Positions 10,781 through 22,593 are shown, counted from the stretch's first letter. The stretch: DNA of 64,000 bases from Neostapfia colusana (GCA_030760725.1 JASWHV010000009.1:111487854-111551853); one strand, 5' to 3'. The notes: a model not told the origin generated them from the sequence alone. Numbers and translations are program-made.

Positions 10781-13723
10781 TGTAACACCCGAATGGTGCA
10801 AACACGTGACCCAAACCCTCACCCTCTCTTTTCTTCCCCGAGCAACCGCCTCCATTTCTCTCCCTCTCTCTCACCGACCTCATTATCACATGTGGGAGAA
10901 AAACGCTACAACCGGCCGTCCCTTCGCGCCTCTTCCCCAACCGGCGCCCTAGCAACCGCCGCCTACCTCCCTTCTATAAATACCACCCGACCCCGGCCGA
11001 AATTCCCCACTGAAACGACCCCAGTTCACCCGATCGGGAAAAACCGCCCCTAATTCGAATTCTCCAAATACATCACCGAATTCTTTGATCCAGTCCCCTC
11101 TACGTCGTCACAAGGCCTCAAGGACGAGTTCCCGACGAAAATCCTTGAAGGAAAACGCCTGGGAAGCGCTGACATCGAAGATCGCCGGAGACCTCTTCGG
11201 TCGCCGTCGAGCACGCTTCTCCGGCCGTCTCTGGGTCCAAAAATCACCCTAGGTGAGTTCCCCACTCTCCCCTCTCTCTTCTGGTACGAGTAGATCGTGA
11301 AATAGTGGAGAAACGGCGAAAAAACAGAAACTCCGGCGAGGCCGCCGCCGCTCGCCGGCGCGCGCAGCCGCCGGCCGCGAGGGAGAAGGGGGGGGAGACG
11401 ACGTGGCCGCCTCTGGACCCTCGGATGAGAAGTGGGCGGTTAGAAATAAAAGAACCGATACCGGTTCGGTTAATTAAATCTGGGCCGTTGATCTCAGATC
11501 CAACGGCCCACATTCAAAACAGTTATAAACGTTAGGAGATTCACAGAGAGGTCCCTGGAGATTTAAATAACTAGGAAACAGCCCCTGAAATTCACAGAAC
11601 CGCCCCTAGGCTTATAGAAAATTTGAAATTCACTGTGAAATAGCTAATTAGCCCCTGAATATTTTGGAAATTGATAGAACAGTTTAGTAAATTCAAATTG
11701 AACCCCAGAAAGTTTGAATCTATTACAAATTAGCCCAAATCAGTTTAAAAGTTTGTTTTTAATTCTGTAAATAATCAAATAAGGCTAAATGAATTCTAGA
11801 AAATGGTAGAAATTTATTTTTAGCACTGATAAAACATTCTGAACAGGATAAAAATTCTGAATTTAAATATAACATTTTACAAATGCTGATATTATTTATA
11901 TAGTGACAACTAACTTGGAAAAATCAAAGTAAAAATTAAATATATTTCAGAAAATTTTGTAAATTTATTTCAAGGGTGTAAAATTATTCTGCTATCATCT
12001 TTTTGAACATATATAATTTCTGTGATCCAGAATAATTATTTAAATAACTGAAAATGTATTTTTAGTTATTAAATAAATACTGAAAAATAGATAAAAATAA
12101 TATATATTAAATAAAAATTTTGGAAACTGTTCTAAATGCTTAAATAAGTTCTGAAGTGCAGAAAATTAGGAATATGAGTTCTGAAAATTTTTATAGTAAT
12201 AATTTAAATGATTTCTAGGGTTTAATTAATTATAATAAATTCACATATATATTAATAAATTCTAAAATTTAGTCAAACCATCCCACAAATTGAAAATGAG
12301 TGTTTGAATGTGTCAATACTAAAAACAAAGAATATAGGTAGTTCATTGAAACATATTTTCCTTTTAACTCACATAAAATGACAAGAAATCAATAGTTGCA
12401 TGTGTGTAACTAAACATAGGTGATTGAAATGACTTGGTATGATTCTTATGGCATGTTCATTACTGTTTTGTGGGTACAAATGTATGGATAGAACCAACTC
12501 AAGAACTATTCCATAACCTTCAAGATCAAGAGTTTGAAGTAGATCCCACTTCACTCAAAGGCAAGTGTTCCTTGATCAATTTGTTCCTATTCTAGGATGA
12601 ATAGTTAGATTATTTGCATGATGTCTTTAATATGAAACCCAGTGTAGGATGTTTCCATAGTTTCATTGCTTTATCTTTCCTTGCAAAACCATGGAGGGAA
12701 TTAGATAGGACTTGATGGTTATCATTTTATATGCTTAGCCATGCTTAGAACTTTAGAGATGAATGAAATGTAGTTGATACTAGTCTTATGGATTATATGA
12801 AAGACACAAGTGTATGTGTCATGTGGTTATGAATCTAGACAGGCTGGTTGTTTGGTTGGTGCTTCGTGCACGAGACTCGGGAATGAGTTAGTGCCTGTCC
12901 TAGATTTTAAGGACCGGTTCATGGAACAGTTAACCCGGCTTTACAGTGCCACCACAAGACTGAGATGGGGCAGCTTGGCCAACTAATTAGGAGTTTGCCG
13001 GTATAGTATGAGTGTTTGGATGGTGCGGGGAATGGGAGTCCATTTTTGACTGCCCTGGGAACTGCAAGGCTCAAGAGGGGGCTTCTGTAGGGGAGGGTTA
13101 CTCCCAGGAACTACAGCGGTGAAACCTCAGTGGGCTTGTACTTGCCGGTAGACCCTTTGTAAAGGCCATGTAGTGATCTCCTGATCGCACACCAAAGGAA
13201 GTGTGTAATGTGGCTTGCAACCACGGATATCAGGGAGGTTTCTTAGTCCACCTGGCAACAGGGGATGAAATCACTACTTGTGGGTAAAGTGGTACAATCT
13301 CTGCAGAGAACCAAACTGTCATGACAGCCGTGCTCACGGTCAAGAGCGGCTTGGACTTGTCCATGATTAGAGAAACATGAAAGTGAGTCAAAAGAGGTTG
13401 TTGGGAGGTGTAACCTAACATTAATGACGTAATTATGATGATGGTGGGATTAACACTTAGTAAGATAGGTTGCTAATCAAAACTAAGGCTTAGGATTAAT
13501 GCATAGTGCTTAACCATGTTAGCCTTCCCTTGCTTTTGGCCTTCATAACATACTTTCCTACACTTGCTGAGTACCTACGGTACTCAATCTTGCTTTTGTT
13601 GGATATCATATGTTGACTCAGGTGTAAATGAAGACGTAGACTTTGACGAGGAGTACTTCGACCCTGAGAAGTTGTTCTAGGTTGGCGTAACCCCCGGGCA
13701 ACGCCTGTGGAACTGGAGCATGG
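10781..13723 (+). repeat. 3' LTR of G1, truncated at its end
   Basis: Nearly identical to 1789-4715. About 210 bp of the LTR end, including the TGTGACA terminus, are missing. The sequence breaks after CTGGAGCA and runs through a 16-bp tandem duplication into the G2 LTR in the opposite orientation. Short ORFs at 11305, 12369 and 13230 duplicate those of the 5' LTR and are not genes. Confidence 0.92.
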
Positions 13724-13743
13724 TGGAACTGGAGCATGGTTAG
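13708..13743. repeat. Rearrangement junction with 16-bp tandem duplication
   Basis: TGGAACTGGAGCATGG occurs twice head to tail (13708-13723 and 13724-13739), followed by TTAG and then the inverted LTR of G2. It marks the fusion of two truncated LTRs of opposite orientation. Confidence 0.8.
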
Positions 13744-15533
13744 GGAAGACTATGTCATGGTGGCTCCATCTCCACAGGCGTTGCCCGGGGGTTTCGCCAA
13801 CCTAGAATAACTCCTCGGGATCGAAGTATTCCTCGTCAAAGTCTACGTCTTCATTTGCACCTGAACCAACATATGATATCCAACAAAAGCAAGTTTGAGT
13901 ACCGAAGGTACTCAGCAAGTGTAGGAAAGAATGTTATGAAGGCCAATAGCAAGGGAAGGCTAACATGGTTAAGCACTACGCATTAATCCTAAGCCTTAGC
14001 TTTGATTAGCAACCTATCTTACTAAGTGATAATCCCACCATCAACATAATTAAGTCAATAATGTTAGGTTACACCACCCAACAACCTCTTTTGACTCACA
14101 TCCATGTTTCTCTAACCATGGACAAGTCCAAGCCGCTCTTGACCGTGAGCACGGCTGTCATGACAGTTTGGTTCTCTGCAGAGATTGTACCACTTTACCC
14201 ACAAGTAGTGATTTCATCCCCTGTTGCCAGGTGGACTAAGAAACCTCCCTGATATCCGTGGTTGCAAGCCACATTACACACTTCCTTTGGTGTGCGATCA
14301 GGAGATCACTACATGGCCTTTACAAAGGGTCTACCGGCAAGTACAAGCCCACTGAGGTTTGACCGCTGTAGTTCCTGGGAGTAACCCTCCCCTACAGAAG
14401 CCCCCTCTTGAGCCTTGCAGTTCCCAGGGCAGTCAAAAATGGACTCCCATTCCCCGCACCATCCAAACACTCATACTATACCGGCAAACTCCTAATTAAT
14501 TGGCCAAGCTGCCCCATCTCAGTCTTGTGGTGGCACTGTAAAGCCGGGTTAACTGTTCCATGAACCGGTCCTTAGAATCTAGGACAGGCACTAACTCATT
14601 CCCGAGTCTCGTGCACGAAGCACCAACCAAACAACCAGCCTGTCTAGATTCCTATTACCATGACACACTCTTGTGTCTTTCATATAATACCACAAGACGA
14701 GTATCATCAATGTTCCATTTATTCTCTAAGTTCTAAGTATGCATGGCTAAGCACATAAAATGATAACCATCAAATATCAACTAAGTCCCTCCATGGTTCA
14801 ACAAGGAATGATAAAGGAAATAAACTAGGGAAACACCCTAAATTAGGTTTCATGTTAATGACATCATGCAAATAATCTAACTATTCATCCTAGAATAGGA
14901 ACAAAGTGGTCAAGGAACACTTGCCTTTTTATTGCTGCTTAGAAATGTCAAAATTTATCGTTGAAGATCGACAACTAATTTTTGGGCTGATTCTTAATCC
15001 AACAATTTTGAGAAGGACGCATCGTCGCGGCCGTGATCGACAGATGCACGCGGTGTCACTCGGTGGCGGCGACACCTTTCTCGATGGACAAACACAAACA
15101 TATGGAAAAACTCACTAATTCTCAACTTTTCTATCAAATTCAGAGGAGAAAAACACGAGAAACTCACTTAGCATGGTTTATTTGATCGGAATAGTCCGGA
15201 AAATGCGTTGGCGATGGCAAGGAGAGGCGATGATCGTCAATCTTCGTATGGGAGACGATTGGATCGCAGATTTCTCAGGGATTTTTTGGTTTCTAGCCTC
15301 CATGCGATCAAGTACGGGCGAAGGGGGTGTTGACAAGAAAGGAGGGGCAGATTTTTTTGTTAGAATGGTGGTGAGCGGTGGTTAGGGAAGAAAGAAGAGT
15401 ACCAATGTTTAAATAGGAGAAAGTGGCATTTGGCAGGGATTTGGCCCGATGGCAGTTGCCAGGGCACCGAGCGAGCGCGGCGTGAGCGTGAGAGTGAGCA
15501 GTTTTTTTTCTTTTTCTCACGTGGGGTGTTACA
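13744..15533 (-). repeat. 3' LTR of G2 (truncated)
   Basis: Corresponds to 16498-18290. About 190 bp at the outer (left) end are missing where it joins G1. It ends on plus as GGGTGTTACA. The 60-70 codon ORFs inside recur in the other LTR and are not genes. Confidence 0.88.
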
Positions 15534-16307
15534 AACTACCCCCCTTAAATGGAATCTCGCCCCGAGATTCAGAAGGTTGAGAGTTTCGAAATTTTTGTTG
15601 ACTAAAATTAGTTTCATTAAGATGTTTAAGAGAGTTGTAACCAAGATTCAAAGCATTGGGACAAAAAATTGTTAAGATCAACTATTTGTCCCTATGATGG
15701 TCGTAAAGTGTCAAACAACGATTGTGATATGGTTATGGAAATTTATGCTTAATAATCTAGGATACACACAACGATCTTGAGAGCCTCCGAGTTTGCTTCT
15801 TGATAACTGCTGGTCTTGTTTGTTCATGTGTGAAAGTTTTCTATGGCGATTTTTCCTTCTTTTGTTGCCATCGTGACCATACCTACCACGTCGATTATCT
15901 AATCGTGCTAAAAAAATTCTAAAATAGTATATGCTACCCCCTTAAATAAAAAAAACACTACATTACAATATATCAAAAAAAAATACTCGTTAAGATCAAG
16001 CTATTTCACCCGCTGATCAAAACGGAACATAAGCGAGTGGTGAATAGATTTCTTCAAAATTCTTTTTATCTCGTCTGGTTGTCCTCACACGCTATTTTTT
16101 AATTAAGTGTAAAAATAAGAAAGTAGAAAAAACAAAACAAAGCATTTTTTTAAACTAGATGACGCTAGACCTTAGATAAGTAACTAAATAACCATTTTCT
16201 TTCTAAAAACTTTTGTAAAATAGTTTTGCTAAAAATACTAAGACATTATTTCGTCCATTTCTAACTAGGTTTGCGTCCTACGGGCAACTTTGGCTCTGAT
16301 ACCACTT
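15534..16307 (-). other. Residual internal region of G2
   Basis: 774 bp without a credible ORF. The left edge carries the minus-strand polypurine tract (CTACCCCCCTTAAATGG on plus). The right edge carries the PBS and a leader stretch like that of G1 after 4954. The middle is AT-rich. Confidence 0.8.
16293..16304 (-). other. Primer binding site of G2
   Basis: GCTCTGATACCA on plus is TGGTATCAGAGC on minus (initiator tRNA-Met type), 3 bp from the 5' LTR. Confidence 0.88.
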
Positions 16308-18290
16308 TGTCACACCCGGTTTTCCATAAGGAACACCGAGCGTATTCTCACATGTATGCCAAGATCAGTTGATTCATACATGTGCCGACAAGAGTGTAAT
16401 ATCATTATATTACAAGCCAAGTTTAACGTATATAATAATATTACATAATTGTTCATAAAATATCAACTATTAGTACCAATACATTAAGCACAACAGCGGA
16501 AGACTATGTCATGGTGGCTCCATCTCCACAGGCGTTGCCCGGAGGTTTCGCCAACCTAGAATAACTCCTCGGGATCGAAGTATTCCTCGTCAAAGTCTAC
16601 GTCTTCATTTGCACCTGAACCAACATATGATATCCAACAAAAGCAAGTTTGAGTACCGAAGGTACTCAGCAAGTGTAGGAAAGAATGTTATGAAGGCCAA
16701 TAGCAAGGGAAGGCTAACATGGTTAAGCACTACGCATTAATCCTAAGCCTTAGCTTTGATTAGCAACCTATCTTACTAAGTGATAATCCCACCATCAACA
16801 TAATTAAGTCAATAATGTTAGGTTACACCACCCAACAACCTCTTTTGACTCACATCCATGTTTCTCTAATCATGGACAAGTCCAAGCCGCTCTTGACCGT
16901 GAGCACGGCTGTCATGACAGTTTGGTTCTCTACAGAGATTGTACCACTTTACCCACAAGTAGTGATTTCATCACCTGTTGCCAGGTGGACTAAGAAACCT
17001 CCCTGATATCCGTGGTTGCAAGCCACATTACACACTTCCTTTGGTGTGCGATCAGGAGATCACTACATAGCCTTTACAAAGGGTCTACCGGCAAGTACAA
17101 GCCCACTGAGGTTTCACCGCTGTAGTTCCTGGGAGTAACCCTCCCCTACAGAAGCCCCCTCTTGAGCCTTGCAGTTCCCAGGGAAGTCAAAAATGGACTC
17201 CCATTCCCCGCACCATCCAAACACTCATACTATACCGGCAAACTCCTAATTAATTGGCCAAACTGCTCCATCTCAGTCTTGTGGTGGCACTGTAAAGCCG
17301 GGTTAACTGTTCCATGAACCGGTCCTTAGAATCTAAGACAGGCACTAACTCATTCCCGAGTCTCGTGCACGAAGCACCAACCAAACAACCAGCCTGTCTA
17401 GATTCCTATTACCATGACACACTCTTGTGTCTTTCATATAATACCACAAGACGAGTATCATCAATGTTCCATTTATTCTCTAAGTTCTAAGTATGCATGG
17501 CTAAGCACATAAAATGATAACCATCAAATATCAACTAAGTCCCTCCATGGTTCAACAAGGAATGATAAAGGAAATAAACTAGGGAAACACCCTAAATTAG
17601 GTTTCATGTTAATGACATCATGCAAATAATCTAACTATTCATCCTAGAATAGGAACAAAGTGGTCAAGGAACACTTGCCTTTTTATTGCTGCTTAGAAAT
17701 GTCAAAATTTATCGTTGAAGATCGACAACTGATATTTGGGCTGATTCTTAATCCAACAATTTTGAGAAGGACGCATCGTCGCGGCCGTGATCGACAGATG
17801 CACGCGGTGTCACTCGGTGGCGGCGACACCTTTCTCGATGGACAAACACAAACATATGGAAAAACTCACTAATTCTCAACTTTTCTATCAAATTCAGAGG
17901 AGAAAAACACGAGAAACTCACTTAGCATGGTTTATTTGATCGGAATAGTCCGGAAAATGCGTTGGCGATGGCAAGGAGAGGCGATGATCGTCAATCTTCG
18001 TATGGGAGACGATTGGATCGCAGATTTCTCAGGGATTTCTTGGTTTCTAGCTTCCATGCGATCAAGTACGGGCGAAGGGGGTGTTGACAAGAAAGGAGGG
18101 GCAGATTTTTTTTGTTAGAATGGTGGTGAGCGGTGGTTAGGGAAGAAAGAAGAGTACCAATGTTTAAATAGGAGAAAGTGGCATTTGGCAGGGATTTGGC
18201 CCGATGGCAGTTGCCAGGGCACCGAGCGAGCACGGCGTGAGCGTGAGAGTGAGCAGTTTTTTTTTTCTTTTTCTCACGTGGGGTGTTACA
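16308..18290 (-). repeat. 5' LTR of G2
   Basis: 1983 bp, TGTCACACCC to GGGTGTTACA on plus, which reads TG...CA on minus. Closely similar to 13744-15533. It contains a CACGTG-type G-box close to its minus-strand start. Confidence 0.88.
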
Positions 18291-19087
18291 ATGACACATA
18301 CACTTGTGTCTTTCATATAATCCACAAGACTAGTATCAACTACGTTTCATTCATCTCTAAAGTTCTAAGCATGGCTAAGCACATAAAATGATAACCATCA
18401 AGTCCTATCGAATTCCCTCCATGGTTTTGCAAGGAAAGATAAAGCAATGAAACTATGGAAACATCCTACACTGGGTTTCATATTAAAGACATCATGCAAA
18501 TAATCTAACTATTCATCCTAGAATAGGAACAAAATGATCAAGGAACACTTGCCTTTTTCTTGCTACTCAGAAATGTCAAAATTTGCCGTTGAAGATTAAC
18601 AACTAGTTTTTGGACTGCTTCTTAATCCAACGACTCCGAGAGGGCCACGTTGTCCTGACCGTGACCGATAGCGACGCGCGGTGGCGCTCGACGGCAGCGA
18701 TGATTTTCTTGCCGGAAAACGCGAGAAGACGGAAAAATTCACTAATTCTTAACTTTTTCTACTAAATTCAAAGGAGGGAAATACGAGAAACTTACCTAGC
18801 GTGTTTTTTTTATTTGGATCAGTTCTGAAATGAGTCAGAGGACGACGATGAACTCGATTCTCATCGGTGGAGTTTGGTTTGTGTGTGGGGAAAATTTTTA
18901 GGGGCTCTTGAGTTGTTTAAATAGGAGGGAAGGGGTGGCAGTTTTCTGATGCAAATGGACAAAGGAGGGGCGGGAGCGGCGCGCGAGCGGGCGCGAGCGA
19001 GCGCGAGCGAGCGCTGTGAGCATTGGGTGCGGTTGTGAGGGCGTGAGCAGTTTTCTTTTTTTTTTCTTTCCCACGTGGGGTGTGACA
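18291..19087 (-). repeat. LTR fragment of a third gypsy element of the same group
   Basis: It reads on minus from TGTCACACCCCACGTGGG (19087 leftward) and is related to the G1 and G2 LTRs, for example the stretch around ATGACACATACACTTGTGTC (18291) matches G1 near 3820. G2 is inserted in it at 18290/18291, and it is itself inserted in the copia element at 19087/19088. No internal region is left. Confidence 0.75.
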
Positions 19088-21432
19088 GATAGTTTTCAGT
19101 ATAGTATGAAATGGGTGTGAAAGAGGGTAGAACAGTAGGCTGGTTAGAAGTTTGAGGAGTCAGGGACTGATGTGCTTGATTATTTTTTAATGGAAAATAA
19201 TTTTTATTAAACACAACATCCCTAGAAATGAAGACTCTGCCTGTCTGAACATCCAAGCATTTATACCATTTGTGGTTAGCTGAATAGCCAATGAAAACAC
19301 ATTGTTTTGATCTGAATTCTAATTTTCTGGAGTTGTATGGCCTTAGGTTGGGCCAACAGGCACACCCAAAAACTTTAAGCATCTTGTAATTGGACTTAAC
19401 ACCAAGGAGCCTAAACAGTGGAGTGTCATTGTTGATGGTCTTACTGGGCATTCGATTTATGAGATAACAAGCAGAGTGAAAAGACTCATCCCAAAAACGG
19501 ATAGGCAGTCCTGATTGAGCAAGGAGTGTGATTCCTGTTTCTACAATATGCCTATGTTTCCTTTCAACTAAACCACTTTGTTGATGAGTGTGAGGACAGG
19601 ATATATTATGAGAAATCCTCTTTGTTTAAAGAATTGGTGCAGTTTTTGAAACTCACCTCCCCAGTCAGACTGGACAGTGAGTATTTTGTTTCCTGTCAAT
19701 CTCTCTACATGAGTTAGGAATTGAAGAAAGATCCGTTGGACTTGGGATTGTTCTTGAGAAAATAAATCCACACAAATCTAGTGTAATCATCAACAACACT
19801 TAAATAATATCTGAACCCATTTACAGAGACACGGGCAGGGCCCCAAACATCAATGTGAATGAGTTCTAATGACTTTGATGCAACATGAGAAGAGGAAACA
19901 GAAGGCAACTGATGTGCCTTGCCCTGCTGGCAGGCATCACACACAGAGTGCTTATTGTTTGTGGCTGCATGGATGTCACTACTTTGAAGAACTTGATGAA
20001 CAACAGAAGAGGATAGATGTCTGAGACGCCTATGCCATAAATCTTCAAAAACTTTGGCAGTGGAGAGTGCTCTACTAGGGACTTTATTTGGAAAGTAGTA
20101 GAGCCCATCTTTGCATAGCCCTCTAAGTAGTGTCATCTTTGTTGCTTGATCCTTGACAATAAAGTAAGTGGGATGAAAATCAATATAGGCATTATTATCA
20201 CTGATAAGTTTTTGGACAGACAAGAGATGATGATTTATTTTAGGAACAAGCAACACATTGTTCAGTCTTAAATCACGAGGATCAACAGCAATAAAAGAAT
20301 TTCCTACATGAGTTATGGACAAACCTAATCCATTTGCGACATGAACTCGATCACCACCAGTGTAGTTCTCCTTGGTTGTGAGACGATCCAGATCATTGGT
20401 GATATGATATGTTGTCCCACTGTCTACATACCAGTTAGGATCAATTGTGTAGCCACTGTTGTTTACTGCAGCAGCAACTCGAGTTGTATCTCTTGGATGA
20501 TAACTCTGATCAAAGCGATGGTAGCACGTGAAAGCATCATGGTTAGTCAGGTTGCAGATCTGACAAGGAATTTTTTTACCCCCTGAACCTTTGGGATTGC
20601 CATGTCCACCATTTCCACGGCCTCCTCTGTTGTTGTTTCGGCCACGTCCGCGGCCACGGCCTCCTCCGTTGTAGTATCCACGACCTTGGCTTCGACTTGC
20701 CTGGTTTGCTTGCATATGGTGATTGTTGGCTTCAATTCTCAGCTCATAGGTCAGCATGTGTGCGTACACATCACTGATGGACATGGCTTCAGCACGTGTA
20801 GTCAGGCTGGTGACCAGAGAGTCATACTCAGGTCCCAAACCACAAAGCATATAAGAGATGAACTCATCATCTTCAAGGCGTTTGCCAACAATAGCGAGTG
20901 TATCAGCAATGCTTTTGACACTCTTGAAATAACTGGCGATGCTTTGATCACCCTTTTGGATGTTTGCCAATTTCATTCTCAGCTGCATAACTTGTGCTCT
21001 AGAGCGAGCTGCATGCTGCTGCTCAATCTCACACCAGACATGTCGAGCAGTGGTGCATCCCACAACTTGGGTTAGAATTCCTTCTGGAAGTGATGAGAGA
21101 ATTCCACTCATCACAGCTTGATCTTGCTGCATCCAGAGTGTATATTCTGGATTGACAACAGTTTGAACACTATCATTTCCTTCCTTGACAGTGATGGTTG
21201 GCTCCGGAGAGATGCTTGATCCGTCGATGAATCCCATGAGCCTTTGGCTTTTCAGATATGGAAATAACCGTGTTATCCATAACAGAAAATTATCATCTGT
21301 GAGCTTGATGGTGATCAGGTGATTGAAGCCACTGATGGAGACGCCACTGGGTTGAGCCGAGCTTTCGCCATTGACAAGACCTGTGGTGTTGATGATTTGA
21401 TTGTTGGGAGTATTGGTCGAGATCGTCGACAT
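19088..21432 (-). pseudogene. copia gag-protease-integrase polyprotein, frameshifted and truncated
   Basis: The start is taken as MSTISTNTP at 21432; the longer frame to 21543 runs into the LTR. In order: a UBN2-type gag (LTDDNFLLWITRL), a Gly/Arg-rich linker, a CCHC knuckle (CQICNLTNHDAFTC), protease (WYVDSGTTYH), the pre-integrase module (LWHRRLRHLS) and integrase core (HIDVWGPA, VDDYTRFVW). At about 19765 the frame shifts, continuing with VQSDWGGEF, and near 19600 it shifts again before the segment with VFGCACWPN and FIGYSANHK. The third catalytic residue lies between these pieces. RT is absent. Confidence 0.88.
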
Positions 21433-21475
21433 GGCTACGTGGATTGAATTCGGAAGCGAGGTTAATTGGATCGTA

Positions 21476-21487
21476 GCTCGGGTACCA
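21476..21487 (-). other. Degenerate copia primer binding site
   Basis: GCTCGGGTACCA on plus reads TGGTACCCGAGC on minus, two changes from the usual TGGTATCAGAGC. It directly abuts the LTR. Confidence 0.65.
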
Positions 21488-21738
21488 TGTGAAATGATGA
21501 ATGTGTTTTGGAATGGCTCAACTGAGCATTCTTTGTTTTGCATTGTTATTTATAGATGAAGATTACATTGTAACGTGAGGTTCTGGAAACCAGGTTACTA
21601 CTAACGTCATGCGCGTGAGTAGCGCCACTACTGAAACTAACTTAACTTGATCATGTCGTACAAGATAATATCTAGCTAACAAACTTGACTAGTTAATGAC
21701 GACGTGCCAAGTACTCATCAGTGTACTCCTTTTAACAC
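21488..21738 (-). repeat. 5' LTR of copia element
   Basis: About 250 bp; on minus it begins TGTTAAAAGGAGTACACTG and ends TTTCACA next to the PBS. The short LTR is typical of copia elements. The partner LTR is not in the window. Confidence 0.75.
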
Positions 21739-21978
21739 ACGCGCCCATGCGTGGAGGACAAGCGAGTGAAGATGGGCAGGCTGGAATCGAAGTTGAGAGA
21801 ACTAACAGATATGATCATACGAGGCGGCGCGTGTTCTGGGATTTGTTTCGACATTCGAATGATCAAATTTTTAGACGGCAGGTTTAATTTCTATCGCGTA
21901 CAGTACGGAAGCTTGTTAGCTGTACTTGGGTACAAAATACTTGATCTTTCTACAAAGGCAACCCTATCTACATATTCT

Positions 21979-22443
21979 TCACGCGTTGATGAATGGCGCG
22001 CCGGAGAGGTACTCGGTGGCGGCGAGGGCGACGATGCCGAGCATGGCGAGGCGGCCATTCCAGAGCTCAGCGTCGGCGGTCATGAACCCGCCGCTCCTGG
22101 CCTCGGCGCTTTCCCCCCGGAGCAGCGGCACCAGCGACGCCACGGATAGCACGGCCACCGTGGCTGCGAACCAGGCCAGCCCGGACCCACTGCCGGCCTG
22201 CGACAGGAGGCCGTCCCCGCGCGTCGACGCCTCGACGGCGAGCGCGGACACGAAGCCGACCATGGCGAGCCGGCCGTTGAGGCGCTCCGGCGCCGGGCCG
22301 CTGAACGCCAGCGCGTCCCACAGGCCCGCGCTTGGCTTGCTCTGTGCCCTGACAACAAGCAGGGCGCGTCGACGCGGCGCGAGCGCAGCCGCCGGGGATC
22401 GGCCGGCGGCGAAGGCGAGAGAGGTCATCACGGTTGTCGCCAT
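21979..22443 (-). CDS. ELIP: Early light-induced protein, chloroplastic (ELIP)
   Basis: 154 aa. ELIPs are thylakoid proteins of the light-harvesting chlorophyll a/b-binding superfamily, made under high light, greening, cold or desiccation, thought to bind free chlorophyll/carotenoid and protect photosystems. Residues 1 to about 33 form an Ala/Arg/Ser-rich transit peptide ending VVRA. Three membrane helices are visible: 53-73 (ERLNGRLAMVGFVSALAVE), about 89-108 and 126-146 (ELWNGRLAMLGIVALAATEYL). Helices 1 and 3 carry the chlorophyll-binding ExxNxR motif. The length is slightly below the usual 160-195 aa, and the ORF has no intron. ATG chosen by homology with copy 3 and transit peptide logic; TATA about 145 bp upstream. 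It differs from copy 3 at two residues (L29, L55 here; V in copy 3). Confidence 0.93.
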   Translation of the reverse strand: MATTVMTSLAFAAGRSPAAALAPRRRALLVVRAQSKPSAGLWDALAFSGPAPERLNGRLAMVGFVSALAVEASTRGDGLLSQAGSGSGLAWFAATVAVLSVASLVPLLRGESAEARSGGFMTADAELWNGRLAMLGIVALAATEYLSGAPFINA

Positions 22444-22586
22444 TGGAAACCGGAAGTGGCTCGGTGTCCTGTGTAGCTGGCTACGGCTCGAGTAGTGTGG
22501 AACGATGCAAAGCTTTGCTGCTGTTTCTCAGTGTTGGTGTTGCTGCGGCTGTGTGCTGTGAGGTTGAGAGAGTTTGGGCGTGCAGA

Positions 22587-22593
22587 TTTATAG
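22587..22593 (-). promoter_or_regulatory. TATA box of ELIP copy 2
   Basis: CTATAAA on minus, about 145 bp upstream of the ATG, identical in context in all three copies. A CCACGTCG motif (ACGT core, on minus) lies about 110 bp further upstream in the GC-rich promoter. Confidence 0.65.

Larger units (their letters stand above)
1789..13723 (+). mobile_element. Ty3/gypsy chromovirus retrotransposon G1, with extra H3-tail-like ORF
   Basis: An LTR retrotransposon in plus orientation. Order: 5' LTR 1789-4937, tRNA-Met-type PBS at 4941, extra ORF 5145-5939, gag from 6283, pol to 10735, polypurine tract 10766-10778, and 3' LTR 10781-13723 truncated by about 210 bp. RT before RNase H before integrase, followed by a chromodomain-like C terminus, marks a chromovirus (probably Tekay/Del lineage). 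The 3' LTR shows only about eight substitutions by eye against the 5' LTR over about 2.9 kb, so the insertion is very recent. The left flank is ELIP segment copy 1; no target duplication can be checked because the right end is lost. Gag carries an in-frame TGA and the protease region a frameshift, so this copy is not autonomous. Confidence 0.92.
13744..18290 (-). mobile_element. Gypsy-related element G2, internally deleted, non-autonomous
   Basis: Minus-strand LTR element. Its 3' LTR (13744-15533) is truncated at the outer end, the internal region is only 774 bp (15534-16307), and the 5' LTR (16308-18290) is complete at 1983 bp. It has a polypurine tract next to the 3' LTR and a TGGTATCAGAGC-type PBS next to the 5' LTR, but no gag or pol. 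Its LTRs share the 3' two thirds with the G1 LTR but differ at the start (TGTAACACCCCACGTGAG), and the sequence after the PBS matches the G1 leader. It is therefore a deletion derivative from the same family group and would need proteins in trans. Confidence 0.88.
19088..21738 (-). mobile_element. Truncated Ty1/copia retrotransposon
   Basis: Minus strand: short 5' LTR 21488-21738, degenerate PBS, gag, protease and integrase. It is cut at 19088, before RT and RNase H, by a gypsy LTR. Its left part and 3' LTR are not in the window. It sits in ELIP segment copy 2, just left of the sequence beginning CCATGCGTGG. Confidence 0.88.

Noticed and set aside
14061..14252. 63-codon ORF repeated at 16815 (plus) and 4238, 13230 (minus)
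   Set aside because: Shared only because it lies in homologous LTR sequence of G1 and G2; no start context or domain.
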